DNA of 8,665 bases from Methanosarcinales archaeon (GCA_030640725.1 DAOWIV010000295.1:1-8665); one strand, 5' to 3'; positions 1 to 5,997 are shown, counted from the stretch's first letter. A program made the numbers and translations. The notes: generated from the sequence alone by a model not told the origin.

Positions 1-635
1 ACGCCGTCGCCGTTGAGGTCGCCTTTCTGCAACTCCGATACGAGAATACCCGTTGTCGCAGGCTCAAACGTGCCCTTCTTCGCAGTTATCTGTAGCGTCC
101 CTGATACCAGCGGCTTGAATGCAGCTATTCCGGTTTCGTTTGCCTGCACATGAACCGGCACCCATTCGTTGAGTCTGAAATAAACATCCACGCCGGCAAC
201 CGGTTCTCCGTCAGCGACGACCCTGACCATCAGTAGCTCATTCTTGAATGCGGATTGTGGTGCTTGTATTTGCAGAATCGATTCTTTCTCGAGCACCCGC
301 AGTTCGGTCTCGTTCGCTTCCGCTTCCCCGTCCTTTTCGACACTGATTTTCAATATACCAATCGACAACGGTTTAAACGCAGTCATTCCCGAGTCGTTCG
401 TCATCGTGTGAACCGGCGTTTCATCGTTGAGCCTGAAATAAACATCCGCACCAGCAACTGGCGGACCGTCCGATGAGACCAGTATCGTCAGTGCATCTCC
501 TTCGATCGCATAATCCAGTGAGTCTCCGTGGACATCCGTGATCTGCAGTGATTCTGCGCTTGCGCCCGGGATCATCAAGGATAACAACACGAGGACAAGT
601 ATCGATATTGCCGGTTTAATTGGTTCTGTTTTCAT
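1..635 (-). CDS. Secreted protein with two tandem Ig-like repeats and a C-terminal dockerin (3' end cut by window edge)
   Basis: This is an open frame of 211 codons from the ATG at 633-635 to the window edge, with no stop. The start is supported by GAGGGG at 641-646, five bases upstream. Residues 1-27 form a signal peptide (Lys near the start, a hydrophobic core ILVLVLLSLMIPG, then ASA|E). Two homologous units of about 80 residues follow, roughly 35-118 and 119-200. Each contains PVAG(A/V)DVYFRLN, then PVH, then a T-x-F/A-FKPL segment and a xLxI(S/T)(V/A)xK strand, which fits a carboxypeptidase-regulatory or Ig-like beta sandwich. The last visible residues, KGDLNGDG, are the start of an EF-hand-like dockerin loop. 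I infer an exported surface protein that attaches through its dockerin to a cohesin. It lies 24 bases behind the 404-residue gene, so the two are probably co-transcribed. The exact ligand is unknown. Confidence 0.8.
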   Translation of the reverse strand, partial: MKTEPIKPAISILVLVLLSLMIPGASAESLQITDVHGDSLDYAIEGDALTILVSSDGPPVAGADVYFRLNDETPVHTMTNDSGMTAFKPLSIGILKISVEKDGEAEANETELRVLEKESILQIQAPQSAFKNELLMVRVVADGEPVAGVDVYFRLNEWVPVHVQANETGIAAFKPLVSGTLQITAKKGTFEPATTGILVSELQKGDLNGDG

Positions 636-640
636 CTGAA

Positions 641-646
641 CCCCTC
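641..646 (-). promoter_or_regulatory. Ribosome binding site of the tandem Ig-like/dockerin gene
   Basis: GAGGGG on the minus strand, five bases before the ATG at 635. It lies inside the 24-base gap after the preceding stop codon, so this gene has its own translation start even if it shares a transcript. Confidence 0.6.
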
Positions 647-659
647 ATAAAACACCGGA

Positions 660-1874
660 TTAGGAAGTGACAGTCACAACTTCAGGTCCCGTGCTTGCAA
701 CCATATCCCAATCGACAGCATAGACATCAGCATACAAACTGTAGTCGCCGGTCTCTGCTCCCGGCGGGACGCATATCCATACCGGAACAGTTACGGAATC
801 GCAGGCAAGTTTTACGCAGGCAGTGCCCGCGATGGGGTATCCATCGTCATTGACGCCGCTAACTACAACGATGTACCACGTATCAAAGCTCGTGGTCTTT
901 GTTATGCTCACGTTCGCCTTGAGGATGGTTTCCGTGGCGGTCGTCGAAGGTGTCTCGAACGATGCGATGGATAATCCGTGCTCTCCAGGCGGTTCAACCG
1001 ATATGTCCAGATGGTAGGTTCCACTCGGATAGTTGTCGGCTCGTTCGATTAACACGTACACATCCTGCGCAGATGGTGCGGTCCATGACGATCTTGTGAT
1101 CACTCCAGTGGCAGGTGACTCTATGGAGTTCATGGTCGCCCTATCCTCGTTGTAGATCTTGGTCTTCAATTTAACGTTGTCCGGTGGGGTTAATTTGACG
1201 TTTATAGTCTCGCCAGCTTCAAGAGACAACTTGTAGAGGTCTTTGTTGTCCGTTCCACGATCTTTTGAGGACCACGCGTCGTGCGTTCCATCATTTACAT
1301 TATAATATCCGGATAAGAACCCATCGTAACTTCCATGAGAGATATTCATAGCAGCATCGAAAGTATCGCCAGCATCGGTTTCACTGTTTGCATCATAGTG
1401 ATCTTCTACGGATACATCCAGACTGTATTGAAAATGGCCACTACCTATTACATACGAGTCCGCCTTTGTTCTAATGTAAAGTTTGTAATGATCCTTTTCC
1501 GAGTCGAATGACACAGTCATAAGACTTGAAGATGAACCATCATAAGGATACTGCTTTATATCCAACGTGTTCAATACTGATATGTTTTCGTCATAAATGG
1601 ATTGATACATCGCCCCATAATCTGCACTCACGATTGTCCCCGTCAGAACGAGCATCTGCCCAGGATTCACCGTAATATGGAAATAGTCTTCATCTCCTTT
1701 GTCCAACCATGTTTCAACGGAATACCCTGAATATATCTGGGTTGCATTCTCAAAAGAGTCTCCGCCACCTAACGGTCCTGCACTTGCCGTCTGAATTCCA
1801 AACGACAGCACTATCGCTAACATACCAAACAGGGCTATCGCCTGCATCTTTCTCTCAGTTGTCATTATTGTCAT
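660..1874 (-). CDS. Secreted protein with two PPC-like beta domains and an Ig-like C-terminal domain
   Basis: This encodes 404 residues from the ATG at 1872-1874, chosen because GGAGG sits six bases upstream at 1881-1885. A longer frame starting at 1922 would add 16 residues ahead of the signal peptide and has no comparable site. Residues 1-32 are a signal peptide (KMQAIALFGMLAIVLSFG core, cleavage after TASA). Residues about 37-157 (GGDSFENATQI, then DEDYFHITVNPGQ, ending YSLDVSV) and 165-295 (DAGDTFDAAMNI, DKDLYKLSLEAGE-type core, ending YHLDISVEP) each show the layout of a bacterial pre-peptidase C-terminal (PPC) domain: an opening D-x-F/FxxA, an acidic D-x-DxY strand, and a closing Y-x-L-x-(I/V)-x-V strand. 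Residues 299-404 form another beta domain with a PPGAETGDYSLYADVY segment typical of surface Ig-like folds. There is no dockerin, transmembrane anchor or catalytic motif. I infer a surface structural or binding protein. Substrate is unknown. Confidence 0.8.
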   Translation of the reverse strand: MTIMTTERKMQAIALFGMLAIVLSFGIQTASAGPLGGGDSFENATQIYSGYSVETWLDKGDEDYFHITVNPGQMLVLTGTIVSADYGAMYQSIYDENISVLNTLDIKQYPYDGSSSSLMTVSFDSEKDHYKLYIRTKADSYVIGSGHFQYSLDVSVEDHYDANSETDAGDTFDAAMNISHGSYDGFLSGYYNVNDGTHDAWSSKDRGTDNKDLYKLSLEAGETINVKLTPPDNVKLKTKIYNEDRATMNSIESPATGVITRSSWTAPSAQDVYVLIERADNYPSGTYHLDISVEPPGEHGLSIASFETPSTTATETILKANVSITKTTSFDTWYIVVVSGVNDDGYPIAGTACVKLACDSVTVPVWICVPPGAETGDYSLYADVYAVDWDMVASTGPEVVTVTS

Positions 1875-1880
1875 CTTTGT

Positions 1881-1885
1881 CCTCC
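1881..1885 (-). promoter_or_regulatory. Ribosome binding site that decides the start of the 404-residue gene
   Basis: GGAGG on the minus strand, six bases before the ATG at 1874. It falls inside the longer upstream open frame, which argues that the upstream ATG at 1922 is not used. Confidence 0.7.
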
Positions 1886-2035
1886 ATGTTTTGTTGAGTT
1901 TGAGCCCCAAAGTCCACGGCATGAGCGAGCTATCTCAACATCCGGAAATCTCGTGGGCGCCCGTTGCACCATTGCTCTCGAGATTATGCGGAACATTGTC
2001 CGGGGCATCACGCACAATCTGCCATCCATCTATTA

Positions 2036-2046
2036 TGTTATAAGGC
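2036..2046 (-). promoter_or_regulatory. Possible TATA box for the 404-residue gene unit
   Basis: The minus strand reads CTTATAACAT here, about 165 bases before the ATG at 1874. It lies beyond the terminator-like hairpin of the upstream dockerin gene, which is where a new archaeal promoter would be expected. The resulting leader of about 140 bases would be long for an archaeon, so this is only a candidate. The rest of the 282-base gap (1875-2156) shows no convincing gene. Confidence 0.25.
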
Positions 2047-2103
2047 TTGTGGCTGCGAAAAAACGCACCTCTGTACCCCACTGGCGGCGCAAAACCCGGA
2101 GCG

Positions 2104-2135
2104 AAAAAAGAGAAACCGGTGGCACGCAAGCACCG
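2104..2135 (-). terminator. Hairpin plus T-run after the 141-residue dockerin gene
   Basis: On the minus strand a 5-bp stem CGGTG (2131-2135) and CACCG (2117-2121) with a nine-base loop is followed by a TTTTTT run (2104-2109), about 22 bases past the stop codon. It occupies the same position as the hairpins at 5644-5677 and 6730-6764 after the other two dockerin ends. The stem is weaker than in those copies. Confidence 0.5.
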
Positions 2136-2333
2136 CCGTCACGGTCACGGTTCACGTCAGCATATCTCGATTGCGCCCACCGCCGCCTGCAGTATCATCA
2201 GCGCATCAAGCGACGTGACCTGCCCGTCACCGTCCACATCAGCGGCAGCATCAAACGGGCGGCTGCCTGCCGCGATCTCAAGCGCAATCACTGCGTCCGC
2301 CGCCGTGACCACACCATCGCGGTTGACATCGCC
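2104..2333 (-). repeat. Dockerin-terminator cassette, copy 1 (complete dockerin)
   Basis: This block of about 230 bases, from the dockerin's first CG through the stop codon to the terminator, recurs at 5644-5861 and 6730-6932. All three copies share on the plus strand the run cgggcggctgcctgccgc, a CGCCGCCTGCAG segment, a GCGA(C/G)GTGACC segment, and an AAGCACCGCC hairpin arm beyond the stop codon. Copy 1 is the only one with both calcium loops. Confidence 0.7.
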
Positions 2334-2582
2334 GCAGACCTCCGATTCACCGCCCGCGATCCGGTGCCAGTAGCCCGCATCGACCGTGTAGCCGTCGCCG
2401 AGTGTCCCGATCGCTGTCTGCCCGACCGTGCTCTGCATTGCGTAGCTCGCAGAAGCCATCTCGCAGCCGCCGCTGCCCACAACGCTCCAGTTAAGAGCGT
2501 AGTTCGCGGATGCATGTGCCGACGCACCGCCCGCCGCAAGAAGGCAGAGGAGCCCCACAAGCACGATTGCTTGCATCTTCAT
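2157..2582 (-). CDS. Small secreted dockerin protein with a VGQ/GYW beta module
   Basis: This encodes 141 residues from the ATG at 2580-2582, with GGTGA four bases upstream (2587-2591). A longer frame to 2624 overlaps the fibre gene and lacks a signal. Residues 1-22 are a signal peptide (KMQAIVLVGLLCLLAAGG, cleavage after ASA). Residues about 25-72 are a compact module: ANYALNWSVVGSGG, SASYAMQSTVGQ, then GDGYTVDAGYW. I know this as the pattern SxSYxLxxTVGQ...xYxLxxGFW found in many secreted bacterial proteins. Residues 83-136 are a complete type I dockerin. Loop 1 has D85, N87, D89 and D96, and loop 2 has D115, D117, D119 and D126, each followed by an amphipathic helix (ADAVIALEIA, LDALMILQAA). 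The protein ends IEIC. It follows the fibre gene by 16 bases, which implies coupled expression. I infer an adaptor or tag delivered to a cohesin at the surface. The partner is not in the window. Confidence 0.88.
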   Translation of the reverse strand: MKMQAIVLVGLLCLLAAGGASAHASANYALNWSVVGSGGCEMASASYAMQSTVGQTAIGTLGDGYTVDAGYWHRIAGGESEVCGDVNRDGVVTAADAVIALEIAAGSRPFDAAADVDGDGQVTSLDALMILQAAVGAIEIC

Positions 2583-2586
2583 CGTT

Positions 2587-2593
2587 TCACCCC
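2587..2593 (-). promoter_or_regulatory. Ribosome binding site of the 141-residue dockerin gene
   Basis: GGGGTGA on the minus strand sits between the fibre gene's TGA (2599-2601) and the ATG at 2582. It lies wholly inside the 16-base gap. This supports the shorter start and translational coupling with the fibre gene. Confidence 0.6.
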
Positions 2594-2598
2594 GCTGT

Positions 2599-5241
2599 TC
2601 ACTGCAGCGTGACGAGCACTTCAATCACGCCGGTCCCTGAATCAAGCGGTTCCAGTGCTTTTCCAATCGTTGTCCCTGGTCGGTATATCTCGATTCCTCC
2701 GATCTCAACAGGGTGAGCCTTCATCGCATGTCCGGGCGTATCCGAGGTCGTGAGCAGGTCTCCCGGCATTATGGGTGCGTAACTCGCATCAACCTTGCAT
2801 GGCACACGACCCGCAACCGCGATCAGTCTCTCGCCATCGTTTCCGTCTTCCTTTGTGCCAAGCGAGACGCCGGGTGCTGTGGAGACGATGCCTGCGACTG
2901 TGGTGTCATACGCGTTCGTGGATGACCTGAGTTTGCTGTCGCCGGCTGGGTCAATTGTCATCACGGTTCCGGGTTCCGGGTCTTCGGACGTGGGGAAGTA
3001 CTCGGCTACGTCGGCGCCGCCCGAGTGGAAGGCGCCATCGGCGTAGACGTGCCCGCTCTCATCTACATCGAAGATGCGATCATCATCTTTATCGTAGATC
3101 TCAAAGTCGGCATCCTCGCCGTCGCCGTTGTTGTCCAGATCGATCCGGAGACCATCGTTAGTGATGAGATAAATGTCGCTGCTGGAGTATGCCGGGTCGG
3201 AGTAGATTTTGCCATCATCTCCAACCTCGGTGTTGGCATTGCCGCCCAGAATAAGGTCGGCGCCACCATCTTTGCCCAGGGCGTAGACTCCGGCACTGCC
3301 CGCGGAGTTGCTCTTGCCGAACACGCCGTAGCTTTTAGCACTGGATGCATAAACTCCCTCGCTGTCGTCGCCAGTGGTATATGCATAAACTCCCTCGCTG
3401 CCCTTGCCAGTGGTAGATGCATGAACCCCATTGCTGTAGTTGCCAGTGGTATGTGCACGAACTCCCTCGCTGTAGTCGCCAGTGGTAGATGCATAAACTC
3501 CCTCGCTGTTGCCACCAGTGGTAGATGCATGAACTCCATCGCTGTTGTAGCCAGTGGTAGATGCGCAAACTCCCTCGCTGTAGTAGCCAGTGGTAGATGC
3601 ATGAACCCCATTGCTGTAGTCATAAGTGGTCGTCGCATTTACGCCCGCGTTGCGATCGTTCCATCCGGTTCCACCCTGATTTGTCGTGAAGTAGCCGCCG
3701 TACATGCCTTCTCCGTATATGCCGTAGCTGTTGGCACTGGATGCACGAACTCCAATGCTGCTGTCGCCACCGACTACATCCAGCTTTGCGCCCGGACTGG
3801 TCGTCCCGATGCCGACATTACCTGTGCCCGATTCAAAGGTCATCGCCGACTGTCCGATTACTTCATCATAGATATGAAAATCATCGCCTTGCCAAGTACG
3901 ATACAACAAGGTCCATCTCATATCCCCGTCTTCTCTAATTCTAAGCCCGGTAATCGAAGCTTCAGGGCCACTATCAAAGGTGACCATCCCTCCGCTAACT
4001 TCTAATTTATCCTCTGGGTTTATCGTCCCGATGCCGACATTGCCGTTATTTTGGATTGTCATGACAGCATCGGACAGATCGGGGTTGGCTTCACCTATAT
4101 TCGGTTCCTGAAGGAAATGAAAGCTTCCGCGATTCCATGTGTCTTTGTGTCCATAGACCAGAGCCCCTTTACCTCTGTCAGTATCTATGGGTCCGCCACC
4201 CGAGCCCCCGGTCGAAAAGAGAATACCGACAGCATCCTCATTGTAAGTCGGGTGCGGGTTATCGAGCTTCAGCGGATAGGCTACACCGCTCACATCCTCT
4301 ACCACATATAACTTCCTGTTCGGTTCAGTGAGACCGATTCCGACGTTGCCTGCGGGGTTCAATAGAATATCACCGACATCCGTGCCTATTATTCCATCAG
4401 TCCCATCATGGGTAATCTCTATGTAGTTGCCCCATGTGTTCGTGGCACTGCCAAACACCTGTATGTGTGCATCATGATCTCTGTTCTTGCTGAAGGTGGA
4501 ATAAACACCGAGTGATTCATCAGCGTCATCCTCTCCTTGAATAACGAGCCGGTCAGTGTTCTCAAACACTATTCTTGCTTTTGCGCCGCCACCGTCGGTG
4601 TCGTGAAGAACTATTGTTGGTTCAGGTTGGTTTATGCGGACGTTGCCATCAAAGTAGCCGCCATACTCGCCGCCTCTTCCGTACACGCCAACGCCGCCCC
4701 CATCGTTGTAGAAGTACCCTCCGTACCCATCAGGTGACTTCGACGCGCCCACTACGCCGTAGTTGGTGCCCGAGGTCGCACTCGCCTGTCCTCGAAGGGC
4801 TCCGCCAGACGCGTGTGTGGTCTCAACGTTGAGGTTCCACTGCGCTGCACCCATGATCGTCGCTCCCGGCACAAGGCTATGTGCATAAGGCACTGGTCTG
4901 AACTCCTGCCTCGGCGCCATCTCGGAATCAGCACCAACTTTTACCCCAAGCCACAGTGCTCTGCCATCGAAATAGCTCTGATCAAAGTTTAGTTCCGTGT
5001 TGAACAAGCCATTGGTGACGACTACATCGTGTAAATCCGTGTCCAGAGCTGTGCCGCCAGTTGCAGCTTCATACAGTCTGAACGTCATCGTGTACGTTCC
5101 TGAGAGCGGACTGCCACTGCTACCAGCCAGCCGTCCCTGATAGTTAATCTCTGAAGTAACTTCATCTGCCCACGCCACTCCAACGGAGAGTGTGAGCATC
5201 GCAATCATTGTTGCACTCAACAGTATATCCCTGTTTACCAT
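2599..5241 (-). CDS. Secreted fibre-like protein with NVGIG repeats, 12-residue beta repeats and a GDLLTTS/GKALE C-terminal domain
   Basis: This encodes 880 residues. The ATG at 5239-5241 is preceded by AGGAGG at 5250-5255, eight bases away. Residues 1-25 are a signal peptide (VAWA|D). Residues about 30-125 form a domain opening EINYQGRL and closing APRQEFRPVPYAHS, common at the N-terminus of bacterial fibre-like proteins. Residues 160-200 carry YGVVG and GGYF turns. Three NVGIG motifs (299, 401, 475), each followed by P-x-x-KL-x-V, are hallmarks of trimeric tail-fibre shafts. Residues 531-638 are nine 12-residue repeats (SxGVxASTTGxx), probably a beta solenoid. Residues 698-730 are Asp-rich (DLDNNGDGEDADFEIYDKDD). 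The last 140 residues run GGADVAEYF, VAGIVSTAPGV, GRVPCKVDA, GDLLTTSDTPGHAMKA, GKALEPL and VLVTLQ, a C-terminal domain I recall from Chloroflexi and other bacteria. It resembles intramolecular-chaperone ends of phage fibres, but I see no S74 SDxRLKxxI motif. I infer an extracellular fibre. It has no membrane anchor and no dockerin. Confidence 0.85.
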   Translation of the reverse strand: MVNRDILLSATMIAMLTLSVGVAWADEVTSEINYQGRLAGSSGSPLSGTYTMTFRLYEAATGGTALDTDLHDVVVTNGLFNTELNFDQSYFDGRALWLGVKVGADSEMAPRQEFRPVPYAHSLVPGATIMGAAQWNLNVETTHASGGALRGQASATSGTNYGVVGASKSPDGYGGYFYNDGGGVGVYGRGGEYGGYFDGNVRINQPEPTIVLHDTDGGGAKARIVFENTDRLVIQGEDDADESLGVYSTFSKNRDHDAHIQVFGSATNTWGNYIEITHDGTDGIIGTDVGDILLNPAGNVGIGLTEPNRKLYVVEDVSGVAYPLKLDNPHPTYNEDAVGILFSTGGSGGGPIDTDRGKGALVYGHKDTWNRGSFHFLQEPNIGEANPDLSDAVMTIQNNGNVGIGTINPEDKLEVSGGMVTFDSGPEASITGLRIREDGDMRWTLLYRTWQGDDFHIYDEVIGQSAMTFESGTGNVGIGTTSPGAKLDVVGGDSSIGVRASSANSYGIYGEGMYGGYFTTNQGGTGWNDRNAGVNATTTYDYSNGVHASTTGYYSEGVCASTTGYNSDGVHASTTGGNSEGVYASTTGDYSEGVRAHTTGNYSNGVHASTTGKGSEGVYAYTTGDDSEGVYASSAKSYGVFGKSNSAGSAGVYALGKDGGADLILGGNANTEVGDDGKIYSDPAYSSSDIYLITNDGLRIDLDNNGDGEDADFEIYDKDDDRIFDVDESGHVYADGAFHSGGADVAEYFPTSEDPEPGTVMTIDPAGDSKLRSSTNAYDTTVAGIVSTAPGVSLGTKEDGNDGERLIAVAGRVPCKVDASYAPIMPGDLLTTSDTPGHAMKAHPVEIGGIEIYRPGTTIGKALEPLDSGTGVIEVLVTLQ
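3328..3651 (-). repeat. Nine tandem 36-base repeats inside the fibre gene
   Basis: Each 36-base unit encodes 12 residues of pattern S-(E/N/D)-G-V-x-A-(S/H/Y)-T-T-G-x-x. The units are back to back without indels from 3651 down to 3328. The first (NAGVNATTTYDY) and last (SEGVYASSAKSY) are the most divergent, as expected at the edges of an array that grows from the middle. Units 2 and 7 share an identical 35-base stretch (3586-3620 and 3406-3440), exactly five units apart, which suggests multi-unit duplication or conversion. A related but single unit lies at residues 494-505. Confidence 0.92.
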
Positions 5242-5249
5242 ATTTACTA

Positions 5250-5255
5250 CCTCCT
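5250..5255 (-). promoter_or_regulatory. Ribosome binding site of the fibre gene
   Basis: AGGAGG on the minus strand, eight bases before the ATG at 5241. It is the strongest Shine-Dalgarno match in the window. The adjoining TATATA (5255-5260) is too close to the start codon to serve as the TATA box of a leadered transcript. Confidence 0.7.
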
Positions 5256-5390
5256 ATATATCTCCACAAGCTCTACGCGCATGATCTGCATAATTGCAGC
5301 ATCGCCATGCAAGATGCCAAGATGTCGATACGACAACTCTGTAATTCAATTCCAGCGGTGCTGCACCCTCGGATACTCATGTAACCATGG

Positions 5391-5405
5391 ATACCAATTT
5401 GGTAT
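5391..5405. promoter_or_regulatory. Perfect 7+1+7 palindrome in the fibre gene leader, possible operator
   Basis: ATACCAA-T-TTGGTAT is a perfect inverted repeat with one central base. It lies about 150 bases upstream of the fibre gene and about 40 bases on the downstream side of an AT-rich promoter candidate at 5444-5459. Size and symmetry fit a dimeric helix-turn-helix repressor site. No regulator gene is in the window, so the role is inferred. Confidence 0.35.
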
Positions 5406-5443
5406 TCAGTGATTGTATTTGAACCTTCCGGTCAATTTCATGG

Positions 5444-5459
5444 AATTATAATTATTGAT
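5444..5459 (-). promoter_or_regulatory. AT-rich TATA candidate for the fibre/dockerin unit
   Basis: The minus strand reads ATCAATAATTATAATT, the longest AT-only-like stretch in the gene-free region before the fibre gene. A start site about 25 bases further on would give a leader of roughly 175 bases containing the palindrome at 5391-5405. The match to an archaeal TTTATATA box is only partial. Confidence 0.3.
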
Positions 5460-5643
5460 AATGGTAGCTTTTAGCCGCACCTGCACGCCAGCAGCCGCAC
5501 ATCAGCCATCTCGATGCCGCCATCATCGATAGGATATCCAGTACCCTTGCATGCTCACAGCCATCGCCGTGTCTGCACATGCAAACCCCGCCGCCGTCTC
5601 CGGCGCTGCTCTGCGCAATTTGCAAAAGACTGTCAAATCATGG

Positions 5644-5677
5644 AAAAAGAAGGGAGGCGGCGTGGGAAAGCACCGCC
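5644..5677 (-). terminator. Hairpin plus T-run after the dockerin remnant
   Basis: The minus strand forms a 7-bp stem GGCGGTG (5671-5677) with CGCCGCC (5656-5662), including one G-U pair and an eight-base loop. A short spacer and a T run (5644-5648) follow. It is homologous to the hairpin at 6730-6764. Its survival although the gene is broken shows that gene and terminator arose as one unit. Confidence 0.55.
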
Positions 5678-5861
5678 AGCACCACCGCCGTCGCAGCCCA
5701 CGTCAGCAGATCTCGATTGCGTCCGCCGCCGCCTGCAGGATCATGAACACGTCGAGCGACGTGACCCTGCCGTCGCCGTCCACATCCGCGGCGGAGTCAA
5801 ACGGGCGGCTGCCTGCCGCAACCCCACGAGCGATTGCGGCGTCTGTGGTCATGATCTCGCC
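5644..5861 (-). repeat. Dockerin-terminator cassette, copy 2 (in the remnant)
   Basis: This is the second copy of the repeat described at 2104-2333. It covers the loop-1-deleted dockerin, its stop codon and the terminator hairpin. It is closer to copy 3 than to copy 1 beyond the stop codon: both have the hairpin sequence GGGAAAGCACCGCCAGCAC on the plus strand. Confidence 0.65.
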
Positions 5862-5960
5862 ACAGATGTCCGATTCACTGCCCGTGATCAGGTAGCCAGT
5901 ATCCTGACTCGATCGTGTAGTCGTCGCTCGAAAACACCTTGAGTGCATGATCCGCACCGA
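5703..5960 (-). pseudogene. Decayed VGQ/GYW-module plus dockerin gene fragment
   Basis: The 3' part matches the intact 141-residue dockerin protein. In frame with the stop at 5703-5705 it reads GSESDICG, then AAGSRPFDSAADVDGDGR, VTSLDVFMILQAAADAIEIC, against GGESEVCG and so on in the intact gene. Two lesions are visible. First, about six codons of calcium loop 1 are missing: CG-DVNRDG-VVTAAD becomes CG-EIMTTD. Second, the upstream part, DDYTIESGYW (5896-5925), is in another frame. Alignment to the intact TGG CAC CGG ATC shows one extra base at about 5893-5895. There is no signal peptide or ribosome site, and the N-terminal half of the module is absent or unrecognisable. Loop 2 (DVDGDGRVTSLD) is intact. 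I regard it as a truncated relic, possibly cut when vapBC arrived beside it. An 84-codon open frame exists but its N-terminus looks out of frame and unlike a protein. Confidence 0.75.
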
Positions 5961-5997
5961 TCACCCAACCGGCACCCAAAATCCTCTTCCCTGTTCA

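Larger units (their letters stand above)
5256..5643. other. Gene-free stretch between the fibre gene and the dockerin remnant
   Basis: I find no convincing gene in these 388 bases. The fibre-proximal half is AT-richer and holds the palindrome (5391-5405) and the TATA candidate (5444-5459). The distal half (about 5470-5620) is GC-rich with CCGCCGCCG runs like coding DNA of this region. On the minus strand it has only short open stretches in different frames (for example GYPIDDGGIEMADV near 5485-5535), which could be eroded coding sequence but cannot be assigned to a family. Confidence 0.5.

Noticed and set aside
255..476. Plus-strand frame of 73 codons near the left edge
   Set aside because: It is antisense to the Ig-like/dockerin gene, with Arg/Phe-rich content and no start signals.
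660..1874. Cohesin domain in the 404-residue protein as the dockerin partner
   Set aside because: Neither the beta domains nor the C-terminal domain show the cohesin strand pattern. PPC-like and Ig-like folds fit better.
1875..1922. N-terminal extension of the 404-residue protein to the ATG at 1922
   Set aside because: The extension would precede the signal peptide, and the GGAGG site points to the ATG at 1874.
1935..2129. Minus-strand frame of 64 codons in the gap before the 404-residue gene
   Set aside because: It overlaps the terminator hairpin of the upstream gene, lacks a ribosome site and resembles no family I know.
1953..2612. Plus-strand open frame of 219 codons opposite the dockerin gene
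   Set aside because: It is Arg/His-rich and antisense to a gene with clear domains. It arises from GC-rich codon structure on the other strand.
2583..2624. N-terminal extension of the small dockerin protein to 2624
   Set aside because: It would overlap the fibre gene and put 14 non-signal residues before the signal peptide. A ribosome site fits the ATG at 2582.
2599..3050. Self-cleaving S74 intramolecular chaperone at the fibre C-terminus
   Set aside because: The SDxRLKxxI motif and catalytic Ser-Lys pair are not visible. The end instead matches the separate GDLLTTS/GKALE type of domain.
3063..3638. Minus-strand frame of 191 codons with MHLPLATTAREF repeats
   Set aside because: This is another frame of the same 36-base array. 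The fibre frame has a signal peptide, known motifs and a strong ribosome site.
3328..3651. CRISPR array (36-base repeats)
   Set aside because: Units are contiguous with no spacers and are exactly in frame with a protein repeat.
3025..4005. Long plus-strand open frame of 326 codons antisense to the fibre gene
   Set aside because: It lies entirely opposite the repeat-rich fibre gene. The 36-base periodicity keeps several frames open, there is no ribosome site, and the product is a low-complexity hydrophobic repeat.
4820..5241. Phage-derived gene cluster, suggested by the tail-fibre-like repeats
   Set aside because: No other phage gene is present, and the fibre has a signal peptide, pointing to a cell-surface protein rather than a virion part.
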